DNA of 64,000 nt from Microbacterium atlanticum (lineage in GTDB: Bacteria > Actinomycetota > Actinomycetes > Actinomycetales > Microbacteriaceae), in contig NZ_CP063813.1 of NCBI RefSeq assembly GCF_015277815.1, forward strand, positions 1,674,001 to 1,738,000, given 5' to 3'. A program made the position numbers and the translations under genes. Positions 1 through 9,485 of this stretch are shown in pieces (positions within the stretch are counted from its first letter, which is position 1; every line of letters starts with the position of its first letter). Below the pieces are notes generated by a model. It saw only the letters and a program-made list of their open reading frames with translations. It did not search any database and was not told the origin of the DNA.

Positions 1-1
1 A

Positions 2-2050
2 CTGGCGTTCCCCGCCCGTGCGACCAGCGTGGCGACCGGCGCCCGCATGCATCCGACGGCCATCGACGTCACGGTGCGAGCGGCACCCGCCGACGTCGAC
101 CGCCTGCCTGTGCTCGACGTGGGGGCCACCGTGGCGGCGCACGGGACGGCACGGCCGGCGCGGCCGGGGGAGCGAAGCGTCCTGGTCCTGTGGGCATCGC
201 GCGGGGTCGAGGTCCAGCGGGCGGCCGTGGGCGCAGCCGCGCTCACCGGCGAACTGCGGCGCGGACTCGTCCACGCGACCGAGGGGCTGCCCGGTGCCGG
301 CGCCGGGCTGGTGCCGGGACTCGCCGTCGGCGACACGTCGGCCGTCTCACCCGGTCTCGACGCCGCGATGAAGCAGTCCTCCCTCTCGCACCTGACGGCC
401 GTCTCCGGTGCGAACTGCGCCCTGGTGGTCGGCATCGCATTCGGGCTCGCCGCCGCAGCGGGCGCCTCACGCACGCTGCGGGCCGGATGCGCGCTGGCCG
501 TGCTGCTGGGCTTCGTCGTGCTGGTCACCCCCGAGCCCAGCGTCCTGCGCGCGGCCACCATGGCGGCGATCGCGATGCTGGGTTTGCTTCTCGGACGACC
601 GGGAGCGGGTATGGGACTGCTGTGCCTGGCGGTGACGCTGCTGCTCGTCTTCGACCCGTGGCTCGCGGCATCGCTCGGATTCGCGCTCTCCGTCGCTGCA
701 ACCGGTTCGCTCGTGCTGTTCGCGCGGTCCCTGGCATCCGGCCTCGGTCGGCACGTGCCCCGGCCTCTCGCCCTCGCGCTGGCCGTGCCGCTGGCCGCGC
801 AGCTGGCCTGCGGACCGCTGCTGATCCTGATCGAGCCCACCGTGCCGGTCTACGGCGTGCTCGCCAACCTCCTGGCCGCCCCCGCCGCGCCGGCCGCGAC
901 AGTGATCGGTCTTCTCGCCTGCCTCAGTGCGCCGCTGCCGTGGTTGCAGTCCGGCCTCGCAGCGCTGGCATGGGTGCCGGCATCATGGATCGCCGCTACG
1001 GCCGAGACGGTCTCGCACCTCCCGGCCGATCAGCTGCCGTGGCTCGAGGGTCCGCCCGGCGCCGCGGCGCTGGCCGTCCTGGGTCTCGCGCTCGGAGCGG
1101 CGATCGCTCTGCCCCGCCACGGAGCCCGGCGACTCCGGGCGATGCGCGCAGGTGCCGTCGTCCTCGTCGCGGCGGTGGCCGGCGGCTGTCTCGGCGCGGG
1201 CGCCCTCGCCTCGGTCGCGGGGCGATGGACCCTGCCGGCCGCGTGGACGATCCTGGCGTGCGATGTCGGGCAGGGCGACGCGGTGCTGGTGCGCTCGGGC
1301 GACGCCGTGGCGCTCGTCGACACCGGTCCGGAACCCGCTGCCCTCGCCGCCTGCCTGTCGCGCGCGGGCGTCGCGCGGATCGACCTGCTCGTGCTGACGC
1401 ACTTCGACCTCGACCACGTCGGTGGCATCGCCGCCGTCCGCGGCCGCGTCGGCACGGTGGTGCACGGCCCCGCCGGCGCCGGTGGCAGCGCCGAGGTCGC
1501 CGCCCTCGAAGCGGCGGGCGCACGCGTCGAGCAGGCGACGGCCGGAATGACGGGCACTCTCGGCGGGGCGAGGTGGCGAGTGCTCTGGCCGCGCGCCGAC
1601 AGCCGCGCCTACCCGGTCGGCAACGATGCGAGCGTGGTGCTCGACGTCCGCGGCGGCGGTGTGCCGCCCACGCTGCTGCTGGGGGACCTGTCGGCCTCCC
1701 CCCAGCGCGCGGTCGTCGCATCCGGGATGCTCGATCCCCCGTACGCGATCGTGAAGGTGGCCCACCACGGCAGCGCCGACCAGCACGGCGAGCTCTACGC
1801 CGCCGCACAGGCCGGCGTCGCCCTCATCACCGTCGGCGTCGACAACGACTACGACCACCCCCGCCCGGAACTCCTCGCCCTCCTCACGGGCGTCGGCGCC
1901 CGGATCGCGCGCACCGACGACGACGGCGCCATCGCGCTGTGGACCACTCCCGACGGGACGGTGGCGCTGTGGGGCGACCGCGGCGACAGGCCGCGGACTC
2001 GCCTCGGGAGTCGGCAGCGGCTGAGACGTCGGCCGTCATCGGTAGGCTGA
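2..2050 (+). CDS. comEC: ComEC/Rec2 DNA-uptake membrane protein, 5' end outside window
   Basis: The frame is open to the left edge, so the true start is probably outside the window; 682 residues are visible against roughly 750 for the family. ComEC forms the inner-membrane channel through which single-stranded DNA enters during transformation. A Competence-type membrane domain with many hydrophobic helices fills about residues 110-400. A metallo-beta-lactamase-like domain follows, with the metal motif THFDLDH (His467 to His472) and a later AHHGS motif near residue 588. The stop overlaps the last base of the -10 hexamer of holA. Presence does not prove natural competence, because many actinobacteria keep comEC without known transformation. 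The family call is firm; the N-terminus is not seen. Confidence 0.93.
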   Translation: MAFPARATSVATGARMHPTAIDVTVRAAPADVDRLPVLDVGATVAAHGTARPARPGERSVLVLWASRGVEVQRAAVGAAALTGELRRGLVHATEGLPGAGAGLVPGLAVGDTSAVSPGLDAAMKQSSLSHLTAVSGANCALVVGIAFGLAAAAGASRTLRAGCALAVLLGFVVLVTPEPSVLRAATMAAIAMLGLLLGRPGAGMGLLCLAVTLLLVFDPWLAASLGFALSVAATGSLVLFARSLASGLGRHVPRPLALALAVPLAAQLACGPLLILIEPTVPVYGVLANLLAAPAAPAATVIGLLACLSAPLPWLQSGLAALAWVPASWIAATAETVSHLPADQLPWLEGPPGAAALAVLGLALGAAIALPRHGARRLRAMRAGAVVLVAAVAGGCLGAGALASVAGRWTLPAAWTILACDVGQGDAVLVRSGDAVALVDTGPEPAALAACLSRAGVARIDLLVLTHFDLDHVGGIAAVRGRVGTVVHGPAGAGGSAEVAALEAAGARVEQATAGMTGTLGGARWRVLWPRADSRAYPVGNDASVVLDVRGGGVPPTLLLGDLSASPQRAVVASGMLDPPYAIVKVAHHGSADQHGELYAAAQAGVALITVGVDNDYDHPRPELLALLTGVGARIARTDDDGAIALWTTPDGTVALWGDRGDRPRTRLGSRQRLRRRPSSVG

Positions 2051-2054
2051 GGGG
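2043..2054 (+). promoter_or_regulatory. holA -10 hexamer, leaderless type
   Basis: TAGGCT at 2043-2048 is followed by exactly 6 nt and then the holA ATG, so the expected transcription start falls on or next to the ATG. The hexamer overlaps the comEC stop codon (2048-2050). Confidence 0.6.
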
Positions 2055-3092
2055 ATGGCATCCTCCGCGCGCCGAGCACCCGCGAAGCCCGCGCGCAGCG
2101 CCATTCCGCAGCTGTCGTGGCGCGCTCCGCAGCCGGCTCCGATCGTGCTGGTCTCGGGGCCTGAGGAGGTGTGCGCCGAACGGGCGATCGCCGGTGTGCG
2201 CGACTATCTTCGCGCGGAGGATCAGACGCTCGAGGTCTCCGACATCCGCGCCGACGACTACGCCGCGGGATCGCTGCTGGGCGTGACCTCGCCGTCGCTG
2301 TTCGGCGAGCCCCGCCTGGTGCGGGTGAGCGGCGTCGAGAAGTGCTCCGACGCCTTCCTCGCCGAAGCCCTCGCCTACCTCGCGACACCCCAGGACGGCG
2401 CGACGGTCGTGCTCCGCCACACCGGTGCCACCGTCCGCGGCAAGAAGCTCCTGGACGCGATCCGCGCCGGTCAGGGTGCGGGGGTCGAGGTCGCCTGCCC
2501 GGCGATCAAGCGGGACTCCGACCGGTTCGACTTCGCCGCGGGCGAGTTCCAGGCCGCCCGCAAGCGCATCGCCCCGGCAGCGCTGCGCGCCCTGGTGTCG
2601 GCGTTCGCCGACGACCTCACCGAGCTCGCGGCGGCGTGCCAGCAGCTCATCGCGGATGTCCCCGACGACATCACCGAGCAGATCGTCGAACGCTACTACG
2701 GGGGTCGCGTCGAGACCTCGGCGTTCACGGTGGCCGACACCGCCATCGCCGGCCGGTACGGAGAAGCGCTCATCGCGCTCCGTCACGCTCTGGCATCCGG
2801 CGCCGACCCCGTTCCGCTCGTCGCCGCGGTCGCGATGAAGCTGCGGACGATGGCACGCGTTGCGGGCAACCGCGAACCGGCCGGCGCGCTTGCGGCACGC
2901 CTCGGGATGAAGGACTGGCAGGTCGACCGCGCGCGTCGCGACCTCGTCGGCTGGAACGAAGAGAGCCTGGGCCGCGCGATACAGGCGACGGCGCGAGCGG
3001 ATGCCGAGGTCAAGGGCGGCTCGCGCGACCCCGTCTTCGCGCTGGAGCGCATGATCACCGTCATCGCCACGCGCGCCCCGTACGGCGCCTGA
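2055..3092 (+). CDS. holA: DNA polymerase III subunit delta
   Basis: 345 residues, normal for HolA. The delta subunit opens the beta sliding clamp as part of the clamp-loader complex at the replication fork. The sequence has the family layout: an N-terminal AAA-like fold without a true Walker A (residues 30-150, beginning PIVLVSGPEE), then a C-terminal helical collar domain. The ATG was chosen because a TAGGCT hexamer sits 6 nt upstream and no better start exists. It follows comEC by 4 nt, as in many actinobacteria, and converges on rpsT with a terminator hairpin between them. Confidence 0.93.
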   Translation: MASSARRAPAKPARSAIPQLSWRAPQPAPIVLVSGPEEVCAERAIAGVRDYLRAEDQTLEVSDIRADDYAAGSLLGVTSPSLFGEPRLVRVSGVEKCSDAFLAEALAYLATPQDGATVVLRHTGATVRGKKLLDAIRAGQGAGVEVACPAIKRDSDRFDFAAGEFQAARKRIAPAALRALVSAFADDLTELAAACQQLIADVPDDITEQIVERYYGGRVETSAFTVADTAIAGRYGEALIALRHALASGADPVPLVAAVAMKLRTMARVAGNREPAGALAARLGMKDWQVDRARRDLVGWNEESLGRAIQATARADAEVKGGSRDPVFALERMITVIATRAPYGA

Positions 3093-3144
3093 CGTCGCCG
3101 CCCTCGCCGCCCCGAGGACGCCAGACCGACCGGCGGGGACGCGA

Positions 3145-3172
3145 AAGGCCCGCCCCTCGCGGGACGGGCCTT
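3145..3172. terminator. Terminator hairpin between convergent holA and rpsT
   Basis: AAGGCCCG (3145-3152) and CGGGCCTT (3165-3172) form a perfect 8-bp stem. Short T runs flank it on either strand, so it can serve both convergent genes. Confidence 0.75.
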
Positions 3173-3208
3173 GTCCGGAGGCGCGGACCTGCCGCGCTGC
3201 CGTCGGCG

Positions 3209-3469
3209 TCAGAGCGCCGCGACCTGCTTGGAGATGGCCGACTTGCGGTTCGCAGCCTGGTTCTTGTGGATGACGCCCTTGCTGACGGCCTTGTCGAGCT
3301 TCTTGGTCGCTCGGCCGAGCGCCTTCTCGGCGGCGGCCTTGTCGCCTGCGGCGACGGCCTCGCGGGTGCGACGGACGAGCGTCTTCAGCTCGCTCTTGAC
3401 GGCCTTGTTGCGCTCGCGCGCCTTCTCGTTGGTCTTGTTGCGCTTGATCTGCGACTTGATGTTCGCCAC
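3209..3469 (-). CDS. rpsT: 30S ribosomal protein S20
   Basis: 86 residues starting [18 protein letters not shown], the classic S20 N-terminus. S20 binds 16S rRNA early in small-subunit assembly. The start is GTG at 3467-3469; the long open frame upstream of it is only GC-rich read-through and overlaps the hydrolase gene. The protein is Lys/Arg/Ala-rich throughout, as expected. The gene has its own promoter at the end of the upstream hydrolase gene and an untranslated leader of about 100 nt, suggesting leader-based control as known for S20 elsewhere (inference). Confidence 0.97.
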   Translation of the reverse strand: MANIKSQIKRNKTNEKARERNKAVKSELKTLVRRTREAVAAGDKAAAEKALGRATKKLDKAVSKGVIHKNQAANRKSAISKQVAAL

Positions 3470-3579
3470 GTGTCGACGTTTCTTTCGTTCGAAGGTGAAT
3501 CGGATTGATGTGCCGGTCAGCGGGAGAGGGGCGCCTCGCGGCGGTCGTGAGGGCGAACCCACACGCAAGCCAAACAAGG

Positions 3580-3585
3580 ATTCTA
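3580..3585 (-). promoter_or_regulatory. rpsT -10 hexamer
   Basis: On the minus strand TAGAAT lies directly after the stop codon of the upstream hydrolase gene. The predicted transcript has a leader of about 100 nt before the rpsT GTG. No convincing -35 was found. Confidence 0.55.
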
Positions 3586-4365
3586 TCAGGTCGGTCGTCC
3601 GCCCGATGACGCGGCCGCGACGGCGCTTCCACCGGTGCCCGCCCGTCCTGTCGCCTCGAGCGTCGTGAGGGCGACGTCCAGCACCGCGTTGAAGACCCGA
3701 GGGCGCATCACCGTGACGTGGTGGGTCGTGCGCGGGACGACGATCAGTTCGGCGTGAGGGGCGATCCGCGTGAAGAGCCGTTCGTTGACGCGCAGCTGGT
3801 CGTACTGGCCGTTGACGAACCACAACGGCACGCCGATGCGGCGCAGCGCCGCCAGGAGGTCCAGCACGGACAGGCTGCGCAGGGCCACGTCCTGCGCGTC
3901 CAGCGCGTAGCCGCCGGCGCCGAAGTCCGCTCGGGTCTCGTCCGGAAGGATGCGGTCGAGCATCCGATCCGTCAGCCACATCCCGCGGTCGGGAAGCGAG
4001 TCGAACCCGCGCGCCAGCAGACGGTACGCCTGCAGGCCGATGCCACGCGGGATCGCGGTGCACGAGGCCGCGATGAGTCCCGATACCGGCGGCGGCTCCT
4101 CGGCGCCCGCGTACTCGATGCACAGCAGCCCGCCCATGGAGTGGCCCACCAGCAGCACCGGACCGCGCTCCGCCGCCGCCCGGACGGCGGTGTCGATGGT
4201 GGTGAACGCCGAGTCGAGCGTGAACACCTCGCCCATCCGCGACCCGTGGCCGGGCAGATCCACGGCCGTGACCGGCGTTCCGCGGGCATCGAGATGGGCG
4301 ACCTGCGACCGCCACATCGTCGCGGACGTGCGGATGCCGTGCACGAGCACGACCTGGACCGCCAT
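3586..4365 (-). CDS. Alpha/beta hydrolase
   Basis: 259 residues with the alpha/beta-hydrolase fold order: an oxyanion-region motif VLVHGIR (residues 6-12), the nucleophile elbow GHSMGG (Ser76), and a late His pair in TTHHVTV (His215/216) that can supply the catalytic His. No signal peptide, so it acts in the cytoplasm. The substrate cannot be told from sequence; relatives are esterases, lipases or epoxide hydrolase-like enzymes. It is divergent from the aminotransferase gene. TACCCT lies 6 nt before its ATG on the minus strand, so a leaderless mRNA is predicted. Confidence 0.88.
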   Translation of the reverse strand: MAVQVVLVHGIRTSATMWRSQVAHLDARGTPVTAVDLPGHGSRMGEVFTLDSAFTTIDTAVRAAAERGPVLLVGHSMGGLLCIEYAGAEEPPPVSGLIAASCTAIPRGIGLQAYRLLARGFDSLPDRGMWLTDRMLDRILPDETRADFGAGGYALDAQDVALRSLSVLDLLAALRRIGVPLWFVNGQYDQLRVNERLFTRIAPHAELIVVPRTTHHVTVMRPRVFNAVLDVALTTLEATGRAGTGGSAVAAASSGGRPT

Positions 4366-4403
4366 GACGACAGGGTAGCCACCCTCGCGCCTACCATGGC
4401 GGC
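4366..4403. promoter_or_regulatory. Divergent leaderless promoters (hydrolase/aminotransferase)
   Basis: Minus strand: TACCCT (4377-4372) then 6 nt and the hydrolase ATG. Plus strand: TACCAT (4392-4397) then 6 nt and the aminotransferase ATG. The two -10 elements are only 14 bp apart, so the promoters must overlap in their -35 regions and may compete. Confidence 0.55.
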
Positions 4404-5600
4404 ATGCCCGAGATCGCTCCGCACATCGCGCGCATGCCCGGCTCCGGTGTGCGGCACATCCTCGAGCAGGCGCTGCGGCGTCCGGGCACGATCATCCTGG
4501 CGGTCGGAGAGCCCGGGGCCGTCGCGGGGGAATCCGTCCGGAACGCCGCGGCGGCGGCGTGGGCGGCGGGGGCGATCCGGTACACGCCGAACGGCGGCAT
4601 CCTGCCGCTGCGCGAGGCCATCCGCGCCAAGCTCGCCCGTGACAACGGTCTCGAGGTCGACCTCGAGCAGATCTGGGTCACCGTCGGGGCGACGCAGGCG
4701 CTGCACCTCGCGATGGCGTTGACGCTGTCTCGCGGCGACGAAGTGCTCGTCCCCGACCCCGGGTACACCACTTTCACGATGAACGCGCACCTGCTGCAGG
4801 CGGCCCCCGTGCCATACCCGCTGCGCCCTGAGCGGGACTTCCAGCCGGACCTCGCCGAGGTCGAGGCCCTGATCACCGCGCGCACCCGCGCCCTCATCGT
4901 GAACACCCCGTCCAACCCCCTCGGCTCGACGTTCGATCGCGCCACGCTCGAAGCGCTGATGGCGCTGGCGCGGCGGCACGATCTGTGGGTGATCAGCGAC
5001 GAGGTGTACGAGCGGTTCACGTGGGGGCATCCGCACGTCAGCCCCGCGACCCTCGACGACGATTCGCGCGTGCTCTCGGTGTTCTCGATGTCGAAGACCT
5101 ACGCGATGACGGGCGCACGCGTGGGGTGGCTGGTCACGCCGCCGGGATGGCGCCAGACGATGCTGCGGGTGCAGGAGTCGGTGGTCAGCTGCGTCGACGA
5201 GCCGTCGCAGCGCGCCGCGGTCGCCGCGCTGACGGGCGATCAGGCCCGGGTGGCCGCCAGTGCGGCGCACTACCGCGGGAACCTGGCCGCTGCGACGTCG
5301 GCGCTGGATGCCCGCGGCCTGCGCTATCTCGAGCCGACGGGCGCGTTCTATCTCTGGATCGACGTCTCGCACGTCTCCGGAGGCGACGTGGCGGCGTGGT
5401 GCGAGGCCTTCCTCCACGAGCACGGCGTCGCCGTCGCCCCCGGCACCGCGTTCGGGGCGTCCGGGGAGGGATGGGTGCGCGTGTGCGTCGCCAGCGACAG
5501 GGCGGAGCTCCTCGAGGGACTCGGCCGCATCCCCGCGCCGTGGGGTGGGACGGCGACCCCGGCCGGCCAAGCGCAGGGCCGCGGCATCCGTCACCCGTAG
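4404..5600 (+). CDS. PLP-dependent class I/II aminotransferase
   Basis: 398 residues, typical for fold-type I aminotransferases of the AspC/DapL-like group. Lys231 in [15 protein letters not shown] is the expected Schiff-base lysine. The family motif for substrate carboxylate binding (NTPSNPLGS, near residue 167) and the Asp/Tyr region VISDEVYE are present. The C-terminal Arg in WVRVCVA fits the second carboxylate contact. Substrate is not certain; aspartate or an aromatic amino acid are the usual candidates. Its TAG stop forms the first three bases of the lepA -10 hexamer. Confidence 0.9.
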   Translation: MPEIAPHIARMPGSGVRHILEQALRRPGTIILAVGEPGAVAGESVRNAAAAAWAAGAIRYTPNGGILPLREAIRAKLARDNGLEVDLEQIWVTVGATQALHLAMALTLSRGDEVLVPDPGYTTFTMNAHLLQAAPVPYPLRPERDFQPDLAEVEALITARTRALIVNTPSNPLGSTFDRATLEALMALARRHDLWVISDEVYERFTWGHPHVSPATLDDDSRVLSVFSMSKTYAMTGARVGWLVTPPGWRQTMLRVQESVVSCVDEPSQRAAVAALTGDQARVAASAAHYRGNLAAATSALDARGLRYLEPTGAFYLWIDVSHVSGGDVAAWCEAFLHEHGVAVAPGTAFGASGEGWVRVCVASDRAELLEGLGRIPAPWGGTATPAGQAQGRGIRHP

Positions 5601-5612
5601 AATCGTCTGGAC
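5598..5612 (+). promoter_or_regulatory. lepA -10 hexamer embedded in the upstream stop codon
   Basis: TAGAAT (5598-5603) includes the TAG stop of the aminotransferase gene and lies 9 nt before the lepA ATG. A leader of 0-3 nt is predicted. Confidence 0.55.
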
Positions 5613-7463
5613 ATGTCACCCCGCGCCCTGAAGCCTCTCGAGCCGTCTGCGACCCCTCCTGAGCTGATCCGCAACTTCTGCATCATCGCCCACATCGACC
5701 ACGGGAAGTCGACGTTGGCGGACCGGATGCTGCAGATCACCGGCGTGGTCGCCGATCGCGACATGCGCGCGCAGTACCTCGACCGCATGGACATCGAGCG
5801 CGAGCGGGGCATCACCATCAAGTCTCAGGCGGTGCGCATGCCGTGGGCGACCGCGGACGGCACGTTCGCGCTGAACATGATCGACACCCCCGGCCACGTC
5901 GACTTCACGTACGAGGTGTCGCGGTCGCTCGCCGCGTGCGAGGGCGCGGTCCTGCTCGTCGACGCCGCGCAGGGGATCGAGGCGCAGACCCTGGCCAACC
6001 TCTACCTGGCGCTCGAGAACGACCTGCACATCATCCCGGTGCTGAACAAGATCGACCTCCCGGCGGCCGATCCGGAGAAGTTCGCGGCCGAGCTCGCCAA
6101 CCTCATCGGAGGTTCCCCCGACGACGTCCTGCGCGTCTCGGGGAAGACGGGTACGGGCGTCGAGGATCTGCTGGACCGCATCGTCGATCAGATCCCCGCG
6201 CCGAAGGGGAATGCGGATGCCCCGGCCCGCGCCATGATCTTCGACTCGGTCTACGACTCGTACCGCGGCGTGGTGACCTACGTGCGTATGGTCGACGGCA
6301 AGCTCGAGCCTCGTGAGCGCATCCAGATGATGTCGACGCGCGCCACGCACGACCTCCTCGAGATCGGCGTCTCCAGCCCCGAGCCGGTGCCCACCAAGGG
6401 GCTGGGCGTCGGGGAGGTCGGGTATCTGATCACCGGCGTGAAGGACGTCCGGCAGTCCAAGGTCGGCGACACGATCACCAACCAGCGCAAGCCGGCGGCC
6501 GAGCCGCTCGCCGGGTACACCGACCCGAAGCCCATGGTCTTCTCGGGCATCTACCCGATCGACCAGAGCGACTACGCGGACCTGCGGGAGGCGCTGGACA
6601 AGCTGAAGCTCTCGGATGCCTCGCTCCAGTACGAGCCCGAGACCTCGGTCGCGCTCGGCTTCGGGTTCCGCTGCGGCTTCCTCGGGCTCCTGCACCTCGA
6701 GATCATCACCGAGCGCCTGTCGCGCGAGTTCGACCTCGACCTCATCACGACGGCGCCCTCGGTGACCTACGAGGTCACCACCGACACCGGCGAGACGGTC
6801 GTCGTCACCAACCCCAGCGAGTACCCGGACGGCCGCGTCGCGGAGGTGTCCGAACCCGTGGTGAAGGTGGGCATCCTGCTGCCGAAGGACTATGTCGGCA
6901 CGGTCATGGAGCTCTGCCAGTCGCGCCGCGGCTCGCTCCTGGGCATGGACTACCTCAGCGAGGACCGCGTCGAGCTGCGGTACAACATGCCGCTCGGCGA
7001 GATCGTCTTCGACTTCTTCGACCAGCTGAAGTCCAAGACGCAGGGCTACGCGAGCCTCGACTACGAGCCCGCAGGGTCCCAGACGGCGGACCTCGTGAAG
7101 GTCGACATCCTGCTGCAGGGCGACAAGGTCGACGCCTTCAGCTCGATCGTGCACCGCGACAAGGCGTACGCGTACGGCACCATGATGACCGAGCGCCTGC
7201 GCAAGCTCATCCCGCGGCAGCAGTTCGAGGTGCCGATCCAGGCAGCGATCGGCGCCCGCATCATCGCGCGCGAGAACATCCGCGCGATGCGCAAGGACGT
7301 GCTGGCCAAGTGCTACGGCGGCGACATCAGCCGCAAGCGCAAGCTCCTCGAGAAGCAGAAGGAGGGCAAGAAGCGCATGAAGATGGTCGGCCGCGTGGAG
7401 GTGCCCCAGGAGGCGTTCATCGCCGCCCTCTCGGGTGACGTCGAGACCAAGGGCGCGAAGTAG
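5613..7463 (+). CDS. lepA: Elongation factor 4 (LepA), ribosomal back-translocase GTPase
   Basis: 616 residues, close to the normal 600. G motifs are clear: the G1 loop AHIDHGKST (around residue 26), the DTPGHVDF G3 motif and NKID for G4. Domain V and the LepA-specific C-terminal domain follow, with [13 protein letters not shown] near the end. The protein acts on stalled ribosomes and moves tRNAs backwards. It is preceded by an aminotransferase and followed after 10 nt by a UPF0548 gene. Its stop TAG is also the start of that gene's -10 hexamer. Confidence 0.97.
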   Translation: MSPRALKPLEPSATPPELIRNFCIIAHIDHGKSTLADRMLQITGVVADRDMRAQYLDRMDIERERGITIKSQAVRMPWATADGTFALNMIDTPGHVDFTYEVSRSLAACEGAVLLVDAAQGIEAQTLANLYLALENDLHIIPVLNKIDLPAADPEKFAAELANLIGGSPDDVLRVSGKTGTGVEDLLDRIVDQIPAPKGNADAPARAMIFDSVYDSYRGVVTYVRMVDGKLEPRERIQMMSTRATHDLLEIGVSSPEPVPTKGLGVGEVGYLITGVKDVRQSKVGDTITNQRKPAAEPLAGYTDPKPMVFSGIYPIDQSDYADLREALDKLKLSDASLQYEPETSVALGFGFRCGFLGLLHLEIITERLSREFDLDLITTAPSVTYEVTTDTGETVVVTNPSEYPDGRVAEVSEPVVKVGILLPKDYVGTVMELCQSRRGSLLGMDYLSEDRVELRYNMPLGEIVFDFFDQLKSKTQGYASLDYEPAGSQTADLVKVDILLQGDKVDAFSSIVHRDKAYAYGTMMTERLRKLIPRQQFEVPIQAAIGARIIARENIRAMRKDVLAKCYGGDISRKRKLLEKQKEGKKRMKMVGRVEVPQEAFIAALSGDVETKGAK

Positions 7464-7473
7464 GCTGGTCCTC
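7461..7473 (+). promoter_or_regulatory. UPF0548 gene -10 hexamer overlapping the lepA stop
   Basis: TAGGCT (7461-7466) starts with the lepA TAG stop and lies 7 nt before the next ATG, the leaderless spacing. Confidence 0.6.
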
Positions 7474-8124
7474 ATGCGTCGAGGAACCTTCCGTGACGAG
7501 ACGGTCGATTACGCCGCCGTGGGGGCGACGCAGGCGGCCGATCTGATGCAGTATCCGCCCGAGCGCAGCATCCCCGCAGAGCAGTCGTGGCGCATCGGCA
7601 GCGGCGAGACCCGCTTCCGGGCCGCGAGTGAGGCGCTGCTGTCGTGGACGGCCCAGCGCGGCGCGGGACTGGAGGTCACCGATGTCCGGCCGGCGTCCGG
7701 ACCGATGTACTCGGGCGTCAGCTTCGACGCCGAGGGCAATCCCGTGGCGCCGAGCCGCACCGAGTCCGAGCAGCGATTCGACGCAGACGGCACCCCTTAC
7801 GTGGGGCCCGGCACGACGATCCGCGTCGGAGGGCGCGTGAAGGGGCTCCGCGCGGATGGCGAGCTGCGCGTCATCTTCACGGTCGAGGAGGCGCGCCGCG
7901 TGGGCTTCGCCCTCGGCACCGTGGGCGACTCCGTCGTCAGCGGCGAGGAGTCGTTCATGCTCGACTGGAACGCCAACGACGAGGTGTGGTTCACGGTGCG
8001 GGCGTTCGATGCGCCGCGCGCGCTGGCCTACCGCGTCATCCCCGCGCTCACGCGCCGCCGTCGGCGGGAGCTGTTCACCCGCTACCTGCGCGCGATCTCG
8101 CCGCTGTACGCCACCCCGGCGTGA
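7474..8124 (+). CDS. DUF1990/UPF0548 family protein
   Basis: 216 residues starting MRRGTFRDETVDYAAVGAT. The early YAAVGAT motif and the central FAVEEA/FALGTVGD-like strands fit the DUF1990 (UPF0548) family, whose biochemical role is unknown; members have a compact beta-rich fold and no predicted membrane segments. A longer reading from 7435 is possible but overlaps lepA. The chosen ATG sits 7 nt after a TAGGCT hexamer. The gene lies 7 nt upstream of hemW and may be co-transcribed with it. Confidence 0.82.
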   Translation: MRRGTFRDETVDYAAVGATQAADLMQYPPERSIPAEQSWRIGSGETRFRAASEALLSWTAQRGAGLEVTDVRPASGPMYSGVSFDAEGNPVAPSRTESEQRFDADGTPYVGPGTTIRVGGRVKGLRADGELRVIFTVEEARRVGFALGTVGDSVVSGEESFMLDWNANDEVWFTVRAFDAPRALAYRVIPALTRRRRRELFTRYLRAISPLYATPA

Positions 8125-8131
8125 GGCGCTG

Positions 8132-9349
8132 ATGGGCTCCGCGCTGCCCCTCGGCGAGCCCGTCCCGGCAGACGGGTCGCTGCCGGACGCCGTGCGCGTG
8201 GACGGCGGCACCGACTTCGGCGTGTACCTGCACGTGCCGTTCTGCCGCGTGCGGTGCGGGTACTGCGACTTCAACACCTACACCGCGTCCGAGCTGCGGG
8301 GTGCCCGTCAGGACCAGTACGCCGACACGCTGCTGCGCGAAGTCGACCTCGCTCGCGCCGTCCTCGATCGCGCGGGCGGGACGCGTCCGGCCGCGACGGT
8401 GTTCTTCGGCGGCGGCACGCCCACCCTCCTGCCGCCGGGCGACCTCGGTCGCATGCTCGACGGCGTGCGCGCGGCGTTCGGTCTCCGCGACGACGCCGAG
8501 ATCACCGTCGAGGCCAACCCGGACACCGTCTCAGCCGCCGTCGCGTCGGAGCTCGCGGCATCCGGGGTGACCCGCATGTCGATCGGCATGCAGTCCGCCG
8601 TCCCGCACGTGCTCGCCGCTCTCGACCGCACCCACGACCCGGACAACGTCCGCACCGCCGTGGCCGCCGCCCGCGGGGCCGGGCTCGATGTGAGCGTGGA
8701 CCTGATCTACGGAGCGCCCGGCGAGACGCTCGCCGACTGGCGCTCGTCCCTCGAGACCGCGATGGCGCTCGTGCCCGACCATGTCTCGGCCTACGCGCTG
8801 ATCATCGAGGACGGCACCAAGCTCGCCCGGCAGATCCGCCGCGGCGAGGTCGCTGCACCCGACGACGATCTGCAGGCCGACATGTACGAGCTGGCCGACG
8901 ACCTGCTCGCGCCGGCGGGCCTCGAGTGGTACGAGGTCTCGAACTGGGCGCGGGGCGCCGAGCACCGCTCCCGCCACAACCTGGCGTACTGGACCGGCGC
9001 CGACTGGTGGGGGTTCGGTCCCGGCGCCCACAGCCACATCGGAGGGGTCCGGTTCTGGAACGTCAAGCATCCGGCGGCGTACGCCCAGCGGCTCGCGGCG
9101 GGGGAGTCGCCCGCGGCAGGACGCGAGATCCCGGATGCCGCGGCGCGACGACTCGAGAGCGTGCTGCTGCGCACCCGCATCCGGGAAGGGATGCCGGTGC
9201 ACGACCTGCCGATCAAGCGCCGCCCGGCGGTGGCCTCGCTGATCGCTGACGGCCTCGTCGAGGGGGCAGACGCGCTGCGGGGACGGGTGGTGCTCACCCG
9301 GCGCGGCCGGCTGCTGGCGGACGCCGTCGTCCGCGCGCTGACCGACTGA
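8132..9349 (+). CDS. hemW: Radical SAM protein HemW (coproporphyrinogen III oxidase-like, heme chaperone)
   Basis: 405 residues. The radical SAM cluster motif is CRVRCGYC (Cys38, Cys42, Cys45), preceded by YLHVPF, and FFGGGTPTLL follows as in the HemN/HemW family. HemW is a heme carrier for respiratory enzymes rather than a true oxidase; the HemN oxidase signature is not evident, which favours HemW. A HemN C-terminal domain occupies roughly residues 280-390. The ATG at 8132 was chosen because the upstream 92 codons overlap the UPF0548 gene in another frame. Confidence 0.92.
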   Translation: MGSALPLGEPVPADGSLPDAVRVDGGTDFGVYLHVPFCRVRCGYCDFNTYTASELRGARQDQYADTLLREVDLARAVLDRAGGTRPAATVFFGGGTPTLLPPGDLGRMLDGVRAAFGLRDDAEITVEANPDTVSAAVASELAASGVTRMSIGMQSAVPHVLAALDRTHDPDNVRTAVAAARGAGLDVSVDLIYGAPGETLADWRSSLETAMALVPDHVSAYALIIEDGTKLARQIRRGEVAAPDDDLQADMYELADDLLAPAGLEWYEVSNWARGAEHRSRHNLAYWTGADWWGFGPGAHSHIGGVRFWNVKHPAAYAQRLAAGESPAAGREIPDAAARRLESVLLRTRIREGMPVHDLPIKRRPAVASLIADGLVEGADALRGRVVLTRRGRLLADAVVRALTD

Positions 9350-9367
9350 CCGATCGTGCGCGACCGC

Positions 9368-9383
9368 CTTCGCGCCAGCGAAG
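9368..9383 (+). terminator. Possible weak terminator after hemW
   Basis: CTTCGC (9368-9373) and GCGAAG (9378-9383) form a 6-bp stem with a 4-nt loop, 18 nt after the hemW stop. No T run follows, so the assignment is weak. Confidence 0.3.
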
Positions 9384-9432
9384 CGGGCGCGAGCACCACC
9401 GCGCGCGCGGCGATCCTGACCGGCCCATCGGA

Positions 9433-9464
9433 TAGAATTGGCACTCCAGTCGTGCGAGTGCCAG
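9433..9464 (+). promoter_or_regulatory. hrcA promoter with CIRCE operator
   Basis: A -10 hexamer TAGAAT (9433-9438) runs into TTGGCACTC (9438-9446), 9 bases, then GAGTGCCAG (9456-9464). This matches the CIRCE arrangement TTAGCACTC-N9-GAGTGCTAA with three changed bases in the 18 arm positions. HrcA bound here would cover the start of transcription and repress its own operon; heat inactivates HrcA and relieves the block (known for the family). Confidence 0.92.
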
Positions 9465-9485
9465 ATCGGGGCGTGAGGAGGCGGG